A stretch of DNA of 64,000 bases from contig NZ_RCMB01000002.1 in NCBI RefSeq assembly GCF_011319465.1, positions 108,258 through 172,257 on the forward strand, read 5' to 3'. The position numbers were made by a program, and so were the translations under genes. The DNA comes from Candidatus Nitrosotalea sp. TS. GTDB taxonomy: Archaea; Thermoproteota; Nitrososphaeria; Nitrososphaerales; Nitrosopumilaceae. Numbering within the stretch: position 1 is the first letter of the stretch; each line of letters begins with the position of its first letter. This document shows positions 38,144-47,262 of this stretch, in pieces. The notes below the pieces were generated by a model. The model was given only the letters and a program-made list of their open reading frames with translations, had not been told where the DNA came from and made no database searches.

Positions 38144-38971
38144 TTGAGGTTTTTACGCTCAGGCAAGGTCAAGGATATATACGAACTAGACGACAAGCAC
38201 GTTTTATTTCATTTCTCAGACCGGGTTTCTGCATTTGATGTCAAGTTCCCATCGCCAATACCTCGAAAGGGTGAGGTCTTGTGCAAGTTTGCCGAGTTTT
38301 GGTTCAAAAATTTGCCTACAAAGAATCATTATGTCAGGACCGAGGCAAAGGACAAGATAATAGTTAAAAAAATGGATATAATTCCAATCGAGTGCGTCGT
38401 GCGGGGATATTTTTACGGCAGCCTCATCCAAAGGTGGAAAGAAGGAGAAGTAAAAATTCCAGAAGGTACCAATACCCAAATTGCAGCAAAGTTTCCAACA
38501 CCAATCTTTGATCCTACCACAAAATCTGAAACTCATGACATTCCAATCACTAGGGAAGCTGCATTGGAGCGAAACCTTGCAAGCGCTGCAGATTATGACT
38601 GGCTGGAAAAGACATCGCTTGGAATCTACCAAAACATGTCACAGATAGCAGAAAAGGCCGGATTCATACTTGCAGACCTCAAACTAGAGTTTGGAAAAAT
38701 AGGTGACGAGATTATTCTGGGTGATTCTATTGGTCCTGACGAATACAGGATGTGGCCCAAAGAGTCATACCAAGTAGGAAAGATACAGGAAAGCTACGAC
38801 AAGCAACTGTTACGTGACTGGCTTGCAGCTCGCGGCCTGCAAAAAAAGTTTGAAGATGAAAGAAAGCAGGGACTTGACCCTGTTGCACCAGAGCTTCCAC
38901 AGGATCTGTGCAACGAAATGTCATCAAGATACTTGACTTCATACGAGCGCATTACTGGAACTCGTCTTTGA
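38144..38971 (+). CDS. purC: SAICAR synthetase PurC
   Basis: Phosphoribosylaminoimidazole-succinocarboxamide synthase. 275 residues, TTG start at 38144. SGKVKDIYELDDKHVLFHFS, SDRVSAFDV, ECVVRGYFYGSLIQRWKEG, KSETHDIPI and GDSIGPDEYRMWP are diagnostic. Intact. It is separated from purF by a 5.4-kb block of toxin and metal-related genes. Confidence 0.96.
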   Translation: MRFLRSGKVKDIYELDDKHVLFHFSDRVSAFDVKFPSPIPRKGEVLCKFAEFWFKNLPTKNHYVRTEAKDKIIVKKMDIIPIECVVRGYFYGSLIQRWKEGEVKIPEGTNTQIAAKFPTPIFDPTTKSETHDIPITREAALERNLASAADYDWLEKTSLGIYQNMSQIAEKAGFILADLKLEFGKIGDEIILGDSIGPDEYRMWPKESYQVGKIQESYDKQLLRDWLAARGLQKKFEDERKQGLDPVAPELPQDLCNEMSSRYLTSYERITGTRL

Positions 38972-39084
38972 CTCGAATTTTGTTTTAGGCCCTAACGCAA
39001 ATCCTGCCAGTCCATGCCGTATTTTCTACCCCGAGGGAACCTTTTTCCCAAAAAATCCAAAAAAATTTTCTAATTTTGATTTTC

Positions 39085-39098
39085 TGGTAATATTACCA
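39085..39098. promoter_or_regulatory. Palindrome TGGTAATATTACCA
   Basis: Perfect 14-base palindrome in the gap after purC, 190 bases before the HTH gene. Similar TGGTA/TACCA words recur about 20-40 bases further on (aatggtggtata, aatggtacaag). A regulator site is plausible. Confidence 0.35.
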
Positions 39099-39209
39099 TG
39101 TATCTAGTAATGGTGGTATATGCATTATAATGGTACAAGTGAAGTGATTATGCAATTATGTATATCATATTGTAAGGAAAAAATTAGAATCTTTTTTACG
39201 ATAATTGTA

Positions 39210-39228
39210 ACGTGAAAAAAAATCACGT
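39210..39228. promoter_or_regulatory. Hairpin ACGTGA-N7-TCACGT
   Basis: Perfect 6-base arms around an A-rich 7-base loop, about 60 bases upstream of the HTH gene at 39289. It could be an operator for that regulator. Confidence 0.3.
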
Positions 39229-39288
39229 AATGGACAAAAAAATATGATCTTGGGATCTTTTAGGTTGTATTAAAACTGAAATTAGGAA

Positions 39289-39819
39289 ATGTCAACTCTA
39301 CTACAAAAAGAAATCAAAATAAACAAAATACTTGCCACAAGTGCTTCCCAAGCAAAAGCACTTGATGACGACGCCAGGGTTAGGATTCTGCAAATATTGT
39401 ACCACAAGCAATTATCAACAGATCAGATTGTTGTGGAACTTCACAAGGAAGGGTGCAAAAAAGCAACCACCACAATAAGGCATCACCTGGACGTGCTAAA
39501 AGATGCAGGCTTGGTTGAAATTGTAAAGATGGAAGAAGTTCGCGGCGCAGTTTTGAAATACTATGGAACCTCGGTAAGGGTTCTAGGCCACAAGCTTCCG
39601 CCAAATTTTGAAAACGACTTTTCTAAAACAATTGTTGACGCATCTGTCAAGCTAGAAAAAGTAATCAAAAACATTGCCCAGACAGCGGGTTCAAAAATGA
39701 AGAAAAAAAGCTCAAAAAATAATCCCGAGTCAAACTATGAAGAATATCTTCTAGTCGAGATTGTAAATCGGGCAATGGCAAAAGTGTTTGAAGACAACGG
39801 TTCCATGATTCAAAAATAA
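39289..39819 (+). CDS. ArsR-like winged-helix regulator, 176 aa
   Basis: Residues 20-95 form a winged HTH (KALDDDARVRILQILYHKQL, TTTIRHHLDVLKDAGLVEIV, then a wing VRGAVLKYYGTS). The C-terminal half is helical and lysine-rich, probably a dimerisation domain. Intact. The start is preceded by a dyad-rich gap. Effector unknown. Its stop lies one base before the convergent DUF371 gene. Confidence 0.82.
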   Translation: MSTLLQKEIKINKILATSASQAKALDDDARVRILQILYHKQLSTDQIVVELHKEGCKKATTTIRHHLDVLKDAGLVEIVKMEEVRGAVLKYYGTSVRVLGHKLPPNFENDFSKTIVDASVKLEKVIKNIAQTAGSKMKKKSSKNNPESNYEEYLLVEIVNRAMAKVFEDNGSMIQK

Positions 39820-40236
39820 TCAGGTAACCTCTATTGCAAAGATTCCTGTAGTGTCGGGATTTTGCAATATCTTTATCATCTTTCTTGGGATGGCATCTGA
39901 TGCAGCATCGCAGTTGGTGGCCATTGTTCTAGGACAGGTAAAGGAGCTTTTTCTAATTACGATGTCATGTGGATTTGTAAGTGTCAGCTTATCGCTTCCA
40001 TTACCTTTTACTTTGAATGTAAAGTCTTTTACCAAAATGGTACAGTTGACAGTAGATTTTGAATTTTGCAAAAGCATTTTCATTTTCTCTGGCAAGTCAC
40101 TGCATCCGGAACTTGCCCCTACTCCAATGATGCAATCTCCATTTACAGTAAGATGCGACTCGGTTGTTATCTCAATTGTTTTTGGATGAAGTGATCTTAT
40201 GTTTTCATGACCATGAAAAGGGATCTCAAAACGCAT
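39820..40236 (-). CDS. DUF371 family protein, 138 aa
   Basis: Archaea-specific conserved protein: FHGHENIRSLHPKTIEITTE, LTVNGDCIIGVGAS and the C-terminal NPDTTGIFAIEVT. Alpha/beta fold, intact. Function unknown. Divergent from the proteasome alpha gene. Confidence 0.85.
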   Translation of the reverse strand: MRFEIPFHGHENIRSLHPKTIEITTESHLTVNGDCIIGVGASSGCSDLPEKMKMLLQNSKSTVNCTILVKDFTFKVKGNGSDKLTLTNPHDIVIRKSSFTCPRTMATNCDAASDAIPRKMIKILQNPDTTGIFAIEVT

Positions 40237-40289
40237 GATCTGCTGCTTGTATAAACTTAAATTAAACCTTCAAAGGTAAGAATTTTGAA

Positions 40290-41030
40290 ATGCTTCCAGC
40301 CGCAGCAGGTTATGATAGAGCGATTACTGTATTTTCTCCAGATGGCAGACTTTACCAAGTCGAATATGCTATTGAAACTGTAAGACGCGGAACTCTTGCA
40401 GTTGGAATCAAAAGCAAAGACGGTCTGGTCTTGGCAGTTGAAGAAAAACCAAGAAAATTACAAAACTCAGAGGTTACTCAAAAAATATTTCAAGTCGACG
40501 ATCATATTGGTGTGGCAGCAGCAGGATACATTCCAGATGCAAGATCTCAGGTAGATAACGCCAGATTCTTTTCACAAAGTAACAGGATGATCTATGACGA
40601 GCCAATCGAGGTAGAGTCTGTTGCAAAACACTTGGCCGATCAATGCCAACAATTTACCCAGTATGCTGGAGTAAGACCATTTGGAGTTGCGTTAATAATT
40701 GCAGGAATTGACAAAAGTGGAAGCACGATTTACCTGACTGATCCTAGCGGCACTTACATTTCGTATGATGCTGTTGCAATAGGAGCAGGCTCAGACCAAG
40801 TAACTGAATATCTTGAAAAACACTACAAAAAAGACATGTCATTTGAAGATGCAGCGGCACTTGCAATCGAATCAATATATCTTGTAAGCGAAGACAAGGA
40901 TGGAACAAAACACATCAAGATGGCTCACATCATGAATGACGCCAAACTCATGACAAAGACTGCAGAAAAAGATATTGAAAAATACGCAGTCAAGGCAAAA
41001 GAGAACTTTGCCAAAAGACAGCAAAAGTAA
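40290..41030 (+). CDS. psmA: Proteasome alpha subunit
   Basis: 246 residues with the alpha-subunit N-terminal gate region AGYDRAITVFSPDGRLYQVE, the YAIETVRRGT segment and GVRPFGVALIIAGID. It has no N-terminal threonine nucleophile, as expected. Forms the outer rings of the 20S proteasome. Intact; followed by the RNA methyltransferase gene 39 bases on. Confidence 0.97.
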   Translation: MLPAAAGYDRAITVFSPDGRLYQVEYAIETVRRGTLAVGIKSKDGLVLAVEEKPRKLQNSEVTQKIFQVDDHIGVAAAGYIPDARSQVDNARFFSQSNRMIYDEPIEVESVAKHLADQCQQFTQYAGVRPFGVALIIAGIDKSGSTIYLTDPSGTYISYDAVAIGAGSDQVTEYLEKHYKKDMSFEDAAALAIESIYLVSEDKDGTKHIKMAHIMNDAKLMTKTAEKDIEKYAVKAKENFAKRQQK

Positions 41031-41069
41031 CATCTAGCATTTTATAGCGCAACCAAGTCACTTGCAGTA

Positions 41070-41885
41070 TTGAAACTGTCAATAGCTATTCCTGATTCGT
41101 CTCTAATGGAAGAACCATCCCCGCTTGGGCAGGCATTAAAAATTTCAGATATTGGTAGAGCATGTGCCGTATTCAAGGTAAACACAATCTATCTTTACCA
41201 TGAAGCAGACGGAAGAGACCGTGACAGATCACTTTTGCGCACAACACTGCGCTATCTTGAGACCCCGCAATACCTTCGCAGAACGATGTATAGAAAAACG
41301 GAGGAGCTTAGGTTTGCAGGAAGTCTGAGTCCTCTTAAGATTCCGTCGCACGTGCAAACGCCTGATCCAACCAAGGTCAAGCCAGGCGACATTCGAGACG
41401 GAGTTGTAGTCTTTGCAAGAGGACAAAAATATGTCGACGTTGGATTTGACAAGTTCATTCCATATCACGGCCCTGAGGATGAAGGAAAAAGAATCACGGT
41501 GCAATTCAAGGAAGGACCGCCAAACCTTTCTATCAAGCAGATAAGACGTGACGAGATCAAGCAGTATTGGGGATACGAAGTAAAAGAAGCATCCAGCCTG
41601 AGCAACGTTCTTTCCAACTGGAATTCTTTTGTCATATTTACATCAAGAAAGGGAAAACTTATCCATAAAACACAAAAATATTTCCAAGAAATCTCTGACG
41701 CTGAAGTCTTGGTAGTGTTTGGCTCCCCAAAAAGAGGAGTCCATGAGATCTTGGGCAGGGCTTTGGGAAATGTTCCAAAATCGCAGATCCTAAACTTTTT
41801 CCCCGATCAAGCTACTCAAACAGTCAGGCTCGAAGAAGCGATACTTGGAACACTTGCGATCTTAAACATCCTGTCGCGCAATTAG
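41070..41885 (+). CDS. SPOUT-class RNA methyltransferase (DUF171/C9orf114-like)
   Basis: 271 residues from TTG 41070. LSIAIPDSSLMEEPSPLGQA and FKVNTIYLYHEADGRDRDRS open the SPOUT fold; an OB-like insert (GDIRDGVVVFARGQKYVDVG) interrupts it; VVFGSPKRGVHEILGRALG and FFPDQATQTVRLEEAILGTL form the knot that binds SAM. Related proteins methylate uridine in rRNA. The position just ahead of ribosomal genes fits a ribosome-related task. Intact. Confidence 0.88.
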   Translation: MKLSIAIPDSSLMEEPSPLGQALKISDIGRACAVFKVNTIYLYHEADGRDRDRSLLRTTLRYLETPQYLRRTMYRKTEELRFAGSLSPLKIPSHVQTPDPTKVKPGDIRDGVVVFARGQKYVDVGFDKFIPYHGPEDEGKRITVQFKEGPPNLSIKQIRRDEIKQYWGYEVKEASSLSNVLSNWNSFVIFTSRKGKLIHKTQKYFQEISDAEVLVVFGSPKRGVHEILGRALGNVPKSQILNFFPDQATQTVRLEEAILGTLAILNILSRN

Positions 41886-41891
41886 ATTGAC

Positions 41892-42002
41892 ATGGTTGCA
41901 ATGCCAAAAAAGAAATTATTTGCATTTGCAATTATGATGGGAATTGCATGTGTTATTATTGGAAGTATAGTTATTGCAATCAATCTTGTGCATTTTTTAT
42001 AA
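41892..42002 (+). CDS. Mini membrane protein, 36 aa
   Basis: MVAMPKKKLFAFAIMMGIAC continuing into VIIGSIVIAINLVHFL: a basic start and a single transmembrane helix. Begins seven bases after the methyltransferase stop, so probably cotranscribed. No family recognised. Confidence 0.5.
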   Translation: MVAMPKKKLFAFAIMMGIACVIIGSIVIAINLVHFL

Positions 42003-42050
42003 AAAGTTAAAGTTTTACAAAAAATAATGGCAAGCTCTATTTTCTAATAA

Positions 42051-42058
42051 TAGACTTA
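42051..42058. repeat. Target-site duplication TAGACTTA, left
   Basis: Eight-base sequence directly before the left end of the miniature element; identical to 42257-42264 after its right end. Confidence 0.75.
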
Positions 42059-42256
42059 GGCACTGTCAAGTTATTGGGACATAAATCCAGATCGCTTCGT
42101 TTGCACAGTATTTGAAATAATTAAAGACTGGTTCTAGATATCGTCTTTTTTGTCATGGTACTGCCAAACGCACTTTGTTATTTTTGCAATGTTATCAGAA
42201 AAATTTGATCTGTTTAAAAGAGCAGGCAATATCATATGTCCGGATAACTTAGTGCC
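42059..42256. mobile_element. 198-bp IS6-like miniature inverted-repeat element (MITE)
   Basis: Starts GGCACTGTCAAGTTATTGGG and its reverse complement starts GGCACTAAGTTATCCGGACA: terminal inverted repeats of about 22 bases with a three-base gap. An identical 8-base duplication TAGACTTA flanks it. GGCACTG ends and 8-base target duplications are the signature of the IS6 (IS26) family. The inside has no transposase frame, so it would need one in trans. It sits between the mini membrane gene and rpl3, 40 bases before the rpl3 ATG, so it may have separated or supplied the promoter of the ribosomal operon. Confidence 0.75.
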
Positions 42257-42264
42257 TAGACTTA
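42257..42264. repeat. Target-site duplication TAGACTTA, right
   Basis: Identical to 42051-42058 and immediately next to the right inverted repeat. Confidence 0.75.
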
Positions 42265-42295
42265 TAATGGGGTACTCGACTTTTAGCGTTTATCA

Positions 42296-43287
42296 ATGGG
42301 CCATAGGAAGCATAGCCAGCCAAGGAGGGGAAGCCTTGCCTATTTGCCAAGGTCTCGAGCGAAGAGCATGGAAGCCAGAATACGCACTTGGCCCAAAGTC
42401 CACGACGATCAGCCAAAACTGCTCGGATATGCAGGATTCAAGGCAGCATGCATGCGCATCGCAAGTGTGGATGACCGAGAAAAGACTCCAAACTTTGGAA
42501 AACAGCTTGTCAGCCTTGGAACAGTTGTTGTTACACCGCCCATGGTAATTATCGGAATTAGAGGATATTCAAAGGACAGATACGGACTGGATTCGCTTTT
42601 TGACATTTATGCAAAAGACCTGCCAAAGGAATTATCAAGATTGTTCAAGACAAAGTATGACGAAAAAGGAATTGAAAGGGCAGAAAAATCACTTCGCCAC
42701 ATTGACGAGCTTTTCGCGATCACATCAGTTCTGCCAAGCCGAGCAGGACTGGAACAAAAAAAGCCATACGTCTTTGAAGTTGCAGTAAAAGGCGGAGACA
42801 TTCCAAAACAATTTGCTTTCTTAAAAGAACTTTTGGGAAAAGAAGTAAAAATTGATCAAGTTTTTCAAAAAGGTGCAGATGTTGATGTTGCAGCAATTAC
42901 AAAAGGAAAAGGGTTTGAGGCCCAATTGCAAGATGGGGAGTCAAAAAGAAACAACACAAGTCAAGAAAAAGTGTCAGGGCTCTTGGTACTCTAGGTCCTA
43001 TCAGTCCTGCAACTATCATGTACACTGTCCCAAGAGCAGGACAGCGAGGATTTCATCAAAGAACACAGTACAACAACAGAATAATGATAATGAGCAACTC
43101 CGAAAATGAAGAATACAAAATAAATCCTTCAGGCGGATACAAACATTTTGGTGTGGTGCAAGGTGACTATGTTATTTTGCGCGGCTCAATTCCTGGAACT
43201 TATCGAAGACTGGTAAAGCTTCGCGCACCAGAAAGACAAAGAGTGTCAAAGGTAACACAACCAAAAGTTTTGGAGATTATGATATGA
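42296..43287 (+). CDS. rpl3: Ribosomal protein uL3 (one frameshift)
   Basis: About 330 residues: MGHRKHSQPRRGSLAYLPRS is the standard archaeal L3 start. A base is missing near 42922; the next frame continues GPIARWGVKKKQHKSRKSVR and later MYTVPRAGQRGFHQRTQYNN (the peptidyl-transferase loop region) and ends near 43287. First gene of the operon and four bases overlap with rpl4. The start is 31 bases from the duplicated target of a miniature element. Confidence 0.96.
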
Positions 43288-44098
43288 AAACCCAAGTCCT
43301 TTCAACCTCTGGCGCAAAAGACGGAGAAATAGAATTGCCACCAGTGTTTTCAACACCCATACGAAATGATCTTATTCACAGAGCATATGTGCATCTAGAG
43401 TCTCACAGTTTCCAAAGACAGGGAAGATATCCAAATGCAGGTATGGATGTTGTCGCAGAATCAAACAGCCCGCCAACAGGACATCATGCAGCAAGAGTTG
43501 CACGTATGCATGGCGGTGGAGGCGGAAGACAGGACAAGGTGGTGCTGTCGCAATGGTAAGAAAAGGTAGACAGGCACATCCTCCAAATGTTGACAAAGTC
43601 ATATACAAATTATTGAATAAAAAAGAAAACAAGCTTGCACTGTGCTCTGCAATTGCAGCAACCACATCTGCCGCACTAGTACAACTTAGAGGCCACAGAA
43701 CAGACAAGATAGAGTCTTTTCCAATTATCGTATCTGACCAGATAGAGTCTGTAATAAAATCAAAAGAACTCTACAAGATCCTCGAGTCACTGCACGTCTC
43801 CCAAGATGTTGAAAGGCTTGAAGGTAGGCTAAAGCGCCGTTCAGGTAAAACAAGACTGCGTGGCAGAAACACCAAAGTCGGCAAGAGCCTCTTGATTGTA
43901 GTAAAAGACTCTAAACACCTGTCAAAGGCATGCGGTTCCATTCCAGGCGTTGACGTGGTAGAGGCAAAAAATCTTAGTGTTATAGATTTGGCACCTGGCG
44001 CAAAACCTGCAAGACTGACTGCATTTTCAAAGGGCGCAATAGAAGAGATTGCCAAACTAAAATCTCCGCATCTTGAATTAATGGTGGCAATGCAATGA
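43284..44098 (+). CDS. rpl4: Ribosomal protein uL4 (one frameshift)
   Basis: About 271 residues. N-terminal part SHSFQRQGRYPNAGMDVVAE and HHAARVARMHGGGGGRQ, then after an indel near 43535 the frame continues QGGAVAMVRKGRQAHPPNVD and the C-terminal globular domain. Overlaps rpl3 and rpl23 by four bases each. Confidence 0.96.
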
Positions 44099-44361
44099 AT
44101 ATCGACGAAGCAACTCACATTATTTTAAAGCCATATGTCACTGAAAAGACATTTGCGTTAGTTGAAAACGAAAGCAGAATCTGTTTTCTAGTTCGAGAAA
44201 ACACTACAAAACCCAAGATTGCAGAAGCAGTAAAGGTACTCTACAACGAGGTGCCAATCGGGGTAAACGTGTGCAGAACAGTATATGGAAAGAAAGCTTT
44301 TGTAAAATTTGCAACAATAGAAAAGGCAAGAGACCTTGCAACCAAGATAGGAATGCTATAA
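44095..44361 (+). CDS. rpl23: Ribosomal protein uL23
   Basis: 88 residues; ILKPYVTEKTFALVENESRI and the final VYGKKAFVKFA pattern are typical. Binds 23S rRNA at the exit tunnel. Intact; the next gene in most archaea would be rpl2, which is absent here. Confidence 0.97.
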   Translation: MNIDEATHIILKPYVTEKTFALVENESRICFLVRENTTKPKIAEAVKVLYNEVPIGVNVCRTVYGKKAFVKFATIEKARDLATKIGML

Positions 44362-44402
44362 TATGGTCTTTCGTGAATCAACTCAGATAAGGGTGGAACC
44401 AA

Positions 44403-44798
44403 TTGGTTAAAGAATTCAAGTATCGCGGATTATCGCTAGAAGAACTGCAAGGTCTGTCACTTGAAAGGCTATTCGAACTTTTGCCTGCTCGCGCAAGAAG
44501 ATCACTGACAAGGGGCATTACTGACGATAAAAGAAAATTGCTTGAAGACACAAAACTTGCAAAAGCTGGAAAACACAAAACTACAATCAAGACCCATCTT
44601 AGAGATGTTATAATTTTACCATACATGACAGGACTTACAATCAGTGTATATTCTGGCAAGGAATTTCTGCCAGTTGCTATCAAGCCAGACATGGTCGGCC
44701 ATTATCTTGGCGAATTTATCATGACAAACAAAAGAGTCGTTCATGGAGCACCTGGTGTAGGAGCATCAAGGTCCAGTTTGTACGTGCCATTGAAGTGA
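44403..44798 (+). CDS. rps19: Ribosomal protein uS19
   Basis: 131 residues from TTG 44403. FKYRGLSLEELQGLSLERLF is the archaeal N-terminal extension; KTHLRDVIILPYMTGLTISV and GHYLGEFIMTNKRVVHGAPG are the S19 core. Only 41 bases separate it from rpl23. Confidence 0.97.
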   Translation: MVKEFKYRGLSLEELQGLSLERLFELLPARARRSLTRGITDDKRKLLEDTKLAKAGKHKTTIKTHLRDVIILPYMTGLTISVYSGKEFLPVAIKPDMVGHYLGEFIMTNKRVVHGAPGVGASRSSLYVPLK

Positions 44799-44804
44799 TT
44801 TTGT

Positions 44805-45260
44805 ATGCATTTTAGCTATTCTTTCCAAAATTATGACAAGACGCGACATGTCAGAGCTGCACTAAGGGAGAAGACAATATCTCACAAGCATGCACGCGAA
44901 GTTGCAGTTTCAATCAAGGGCATGTCAATTGAAAAAGCAAGAACGTATCTTCAAGCAGTCGTCAATCTAGAGCGCGCAGTGCCATTCAAAAGATACAACA
45001 ACGAAGTAGGACACAAGTCTGACACCGGTGTAATGTCAGGAAGATATCCAGAAAAGACTGCAACTGAATTTATCAGACTGCTTGATAATTTGGAATCAAA
45101 CGCAGAATATAGAGGAATGGATCTTGACAGACTAAAGATAATCAATGCTACAGTTCACAAGGGAAGAAAAATTGAAAGATTCACTCCGCGTGCACAGGGC
45201 AGAGCAACACCGAAAATTGATATTCTAACGCATGTGGAGCTAGTGGCTCAGGAGCTTTGA
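44805..45260 (+). CDS. rpl22: Ribosomal protein uL22
   Basis: 151 residues, intact, ATG 44805. RAALREKTISHKHAREVAVS and the C-terminal loop with RFTPRAQGRATPKI (tunnel-lining beta hairpin) are diagnostic. Six bases after rps19. Confidence 0.97.
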   Translation: MHFSYSFQNYDKTRHVRAALREKTISHKHAREVAVSIKGMSIEKARTYLQAVVNLERAVPFKRYNNEVGHKSDTGVMSGRYPEKTATEFIRLLDNLESNAEYRGMDLDRLKIINATVHKGRKIERFTPRAQGRATPKIDILTHVELVAQEL

Positions 45261-45261
45261 G

Positions 45262-46036
45262 ATGTCATCCAGTAAAAAACGTAATTCAAGACAGCTACAA
45301 ACTCATGCTCCTCAAAGATTATCTCAGGGAAGCAATCAAGGAATCAGGCTTTTCAGAAGTTGATATTCAAAAAACTCCAACAGGTACCAGAGTCGGATTG
45401 CATGTCACAAGACCGGGTATAGTAATTGGCAGAAAAGGCAGCGGCATACGAGATCTTACCAAAGTTTTAGAAAAAGACTTTGCACTCAAAAATCCCCAGA
45501 TTTCAGTAATCGAGATTCCAAGGCCTGAGCTTGAGCCAAGCGTCATGTGCAACAGAATGTCACAGCACCTGGCAAGAGGAACTGCATTTAGGCGAGCAGT
45601 CATGTGGACACTACAGACAATCATGGAGGCAGGCGCAATGGGTGTGCAAATCACAATATCTGGAAAACTTCGAGGAGAGCGCTCTTCATTTGAAAAACAC
45701 AGCAAGGGAGTCCTGCCGCGCGCCGGATATCAAGCAGGAGTTATAGTATCTGAAGATATTGCACACGTTGAGACCAAGATGGGTCTTATCGGTGTCAGAA
45801 TCAGAATTGCCAAAAAGGAAAAATATATTCCAGAATTTGAGCTAAAGGGAAGAAAGGCGGCACCAAAGGTAGTGGCAGTATCAGTAGAAGAAAAAGAAAT
45901 TACCGAAGTTGAAATACTAGACGAATCACAAATTGACCCAACCAAGCCACGCACAGAAAGCGAGGTAATAGAAATCGAGGAGAAGCTAATTGAAAAAGTT
46001 GAAACCTTTGAAGACGTTGAGGAGGAGCTCAAGTAA
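45262..46036 (+). CDS. rps3: Ribosomal protein uS3 (frameshift at start)
   Basis: About 258 residues. The true start is probably the ATG at 45262 (MSS then VKNVIQDSY); an indel near 45268 puts the first residues in another frame. KH domain GIVIGRKGSGIRDLTKVLEK, then RGTAFRRAVMWTLQTIMEAG, AMGVQITISGKLRGERSSF. The acidic C-terminal tail of about 55 residues (ESEVIEIEEKLIEKVETFED) is long. Confidence 0.95.
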
Positions 46037-46241
46037 TGACACGACTGAAGATGAAGACTGTACGCGAATTTAACGAAACAGACCTCAAGGACAGACTTGA
46101 CCAGTTGCGCTCTGAGTTGACAAAGCTTAGAATTGAATCATCAAAGGGAACGCTGCGAAAAGACAGCGGCAAAGTAAAGCCAATGCGAAGAGATATTGCA
46201 CGAGTGTACTGACAAGATTAAACGAGCTGAAGAAAAAATGA
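46036..46241 (+). CDS. rpl29: Ribosomal protein uL29 (frameshift near end)
   Basis: About 67 residues: MKTVREFNETDLKDRLDQLR and LTKLRIESSKGTLRKDSGKV. The frame as read stops at 46212 after RRDIARVY; an indel near 46206 restores LTRLNELKKK and a stop at 46239-46241, overlapping the rnp1 start (ATGA), which fits operon style. Confidence 0.9.
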
Positions 46242-46504
46242 TTACAAGAGAAAACATTACATCACATGAGCTAATTGGATTGCAAGCACAGATTGTAGAA
46301 TCTACTAACAAACAGATAATTGGGCTTGCAGGAAAAGTCGTAGATGAAACCAAATCCATGTTTACACTAAATACCGTTAAAGGCAACAAAAAATTTCCAA
46401 AAGAGACTGCGCGATGGAAGTTCAGCTTTAGTAACGATAATGCAGAAATTGAAGGGACGCAACTGACCAAAAGATCATACGAAAGAATGGGAGTAAAGGC
46501 ATGA
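46238..46504 (+). CDS. rnp1: Ribonuclease P protein component 1 (Rpp29)
   Basis: 88 residues from ATG 46238. LQAQIVESTNKQIIGLAGKV and DETKSMFTLNTVKGNKKFPK match the Sm-like barrel of Rpp29/Pop4. Part of the RNase P protein set that helps 5' tRNA processing. Conserved location between rpl29 and rps17 in archaea. Confidence 0.93.
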   Translation: MITRENITSHELIGLQAQIVESTNKQIIGLAGKVVDETKSMFTLNTVKGNKKFPKETARWKFSFSNDNAEIEGTQLTKRSYERMGVKA

Positions 46505-46824
46505 CTAGAAACATAGGACTCCAAGTTGAGGCTCCAAAGACTGAATGCTCAGACCATGACTGTCCTTTTCACGGCACTCTAAGTATTCGAGGAAAACTAA
46601 TTCAAGGAAAAGTAGTGAGTGCTAAAGCTCCCAAAATGGTTGTAGTGCAACAAGAGGCTCCTAAATTTGTGCCAAAATACAAAAGATATGCACGTAGCCA
46701 AAGTAAGATTCATGCTCACAGGCCACTCTGCATCGAGCTCAAAGAAGGTGATATCGTATTGACTGCAGAATGTAGGCCAATTTCAAAGAGTGTATCATTT
46801 GTAGTTGTGGAGGTTGTGTCATAA
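46501..46824 (+). CDS. rps17: Ribosomal protein uS17
   Basis: 107 residues. PKTECSDHDCPFHGTLSIRG is the archaeal form with extra cysteines; KRYARSQSKIHAHRPLCIEL and GDIVLTAECRPISKSVSFVV are core. Intact; overlaps rnp1 and rpl14 by four and one bases. Confidence 0.97.
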   Translation: MTRNIGLQVEAPKTECSDHDCPFHGTLSIRGKLIQGKVVSAKAPKMVVVQQEAPKFVPKYKRYARSQSKIHAHRPLCIELKEGDIVLTAECRPISKSVSFVVVEVVS

Positions 46825-47261
46825 TGGCGGCAACCAAGAGTCGTGCAGTATCTGCAAAGGGAGTACAGGAATTCCGACCATATATCACACGCGCACTTCC
46901 ACTTGGAGCTCAAGTCGTATGCGCTGACAATACGGGTGCAAAAATTTTAGAAATTGTCATGGTACAAAAAACAAAGACCAGAGTTGCAAGATATCCATCA
47001 GCAGCAGTAGGCGATTTTGTAAATGTTGTAGTAAAAAAAGGCCCAGGTGAGCTTCGTGGCCAGATATTTGGAGCAGTAATTATCAGACAAAAATATGCAG
47101 TTCACAGATTAAGCGGAGTTAGAGTTACATTCGAAGATAACGCGGCTGTACTTGTTACGCCAGAAGGCGAAATAAAGGGAACTGAGATCAAGGGACCTGT
47201 TGCAGTAGAGGCGTCAGAGAAATGGCCAAGGATAGCAAATCTGGCATCAATGGTGGTATAA
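46824..47261 (+). CDS. rpl14: Ribosomal protein uL14
   Basis: 145 residues. LPLGAQVVCADNTGAKILEI and the final segments are standard. Intact. Contacts S12 and the factor-binding area at the subunit interface. Confidence 0.97.
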   Translation: MAATKSRAVSAKGVQEFRPYITRALPLGAQVVCADNTGAKILEIVMVQKTKTRVARYPSAAVGDFVNVVVKKGPGELRGQIFGAVIIRQKYAVHRLSGVRVTFEDNAAVLVTPEGEIKGTEIKGPVAVEASEKWPRIANLASMVV

Positions 47262-47262
47262 G

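Larger units (their letters stand above)
38972..39288. other. AT-rich non-coding region with two dyads
   Basis: 317 bases without a gene. It contains the palindrome TGGTAATATTACCA (39085-39098) and an A-loop hairpin ACGTGA/TCACGT (39210-39228). The latter lies about 60 bases upstream of the HTH gene at 39289. A TATA-like ttgtattaaaac sits about 20 bases before that gene. Otherwise nothing is seen. Confidence 0.5.

Noticed and set aside
42150..42548. Plus-strand frame starting inside the miniature element
   Set aside because: It reads across the element border into an alternative frame of rpl3; no transposase motif, so it does not encode the mobility protein.
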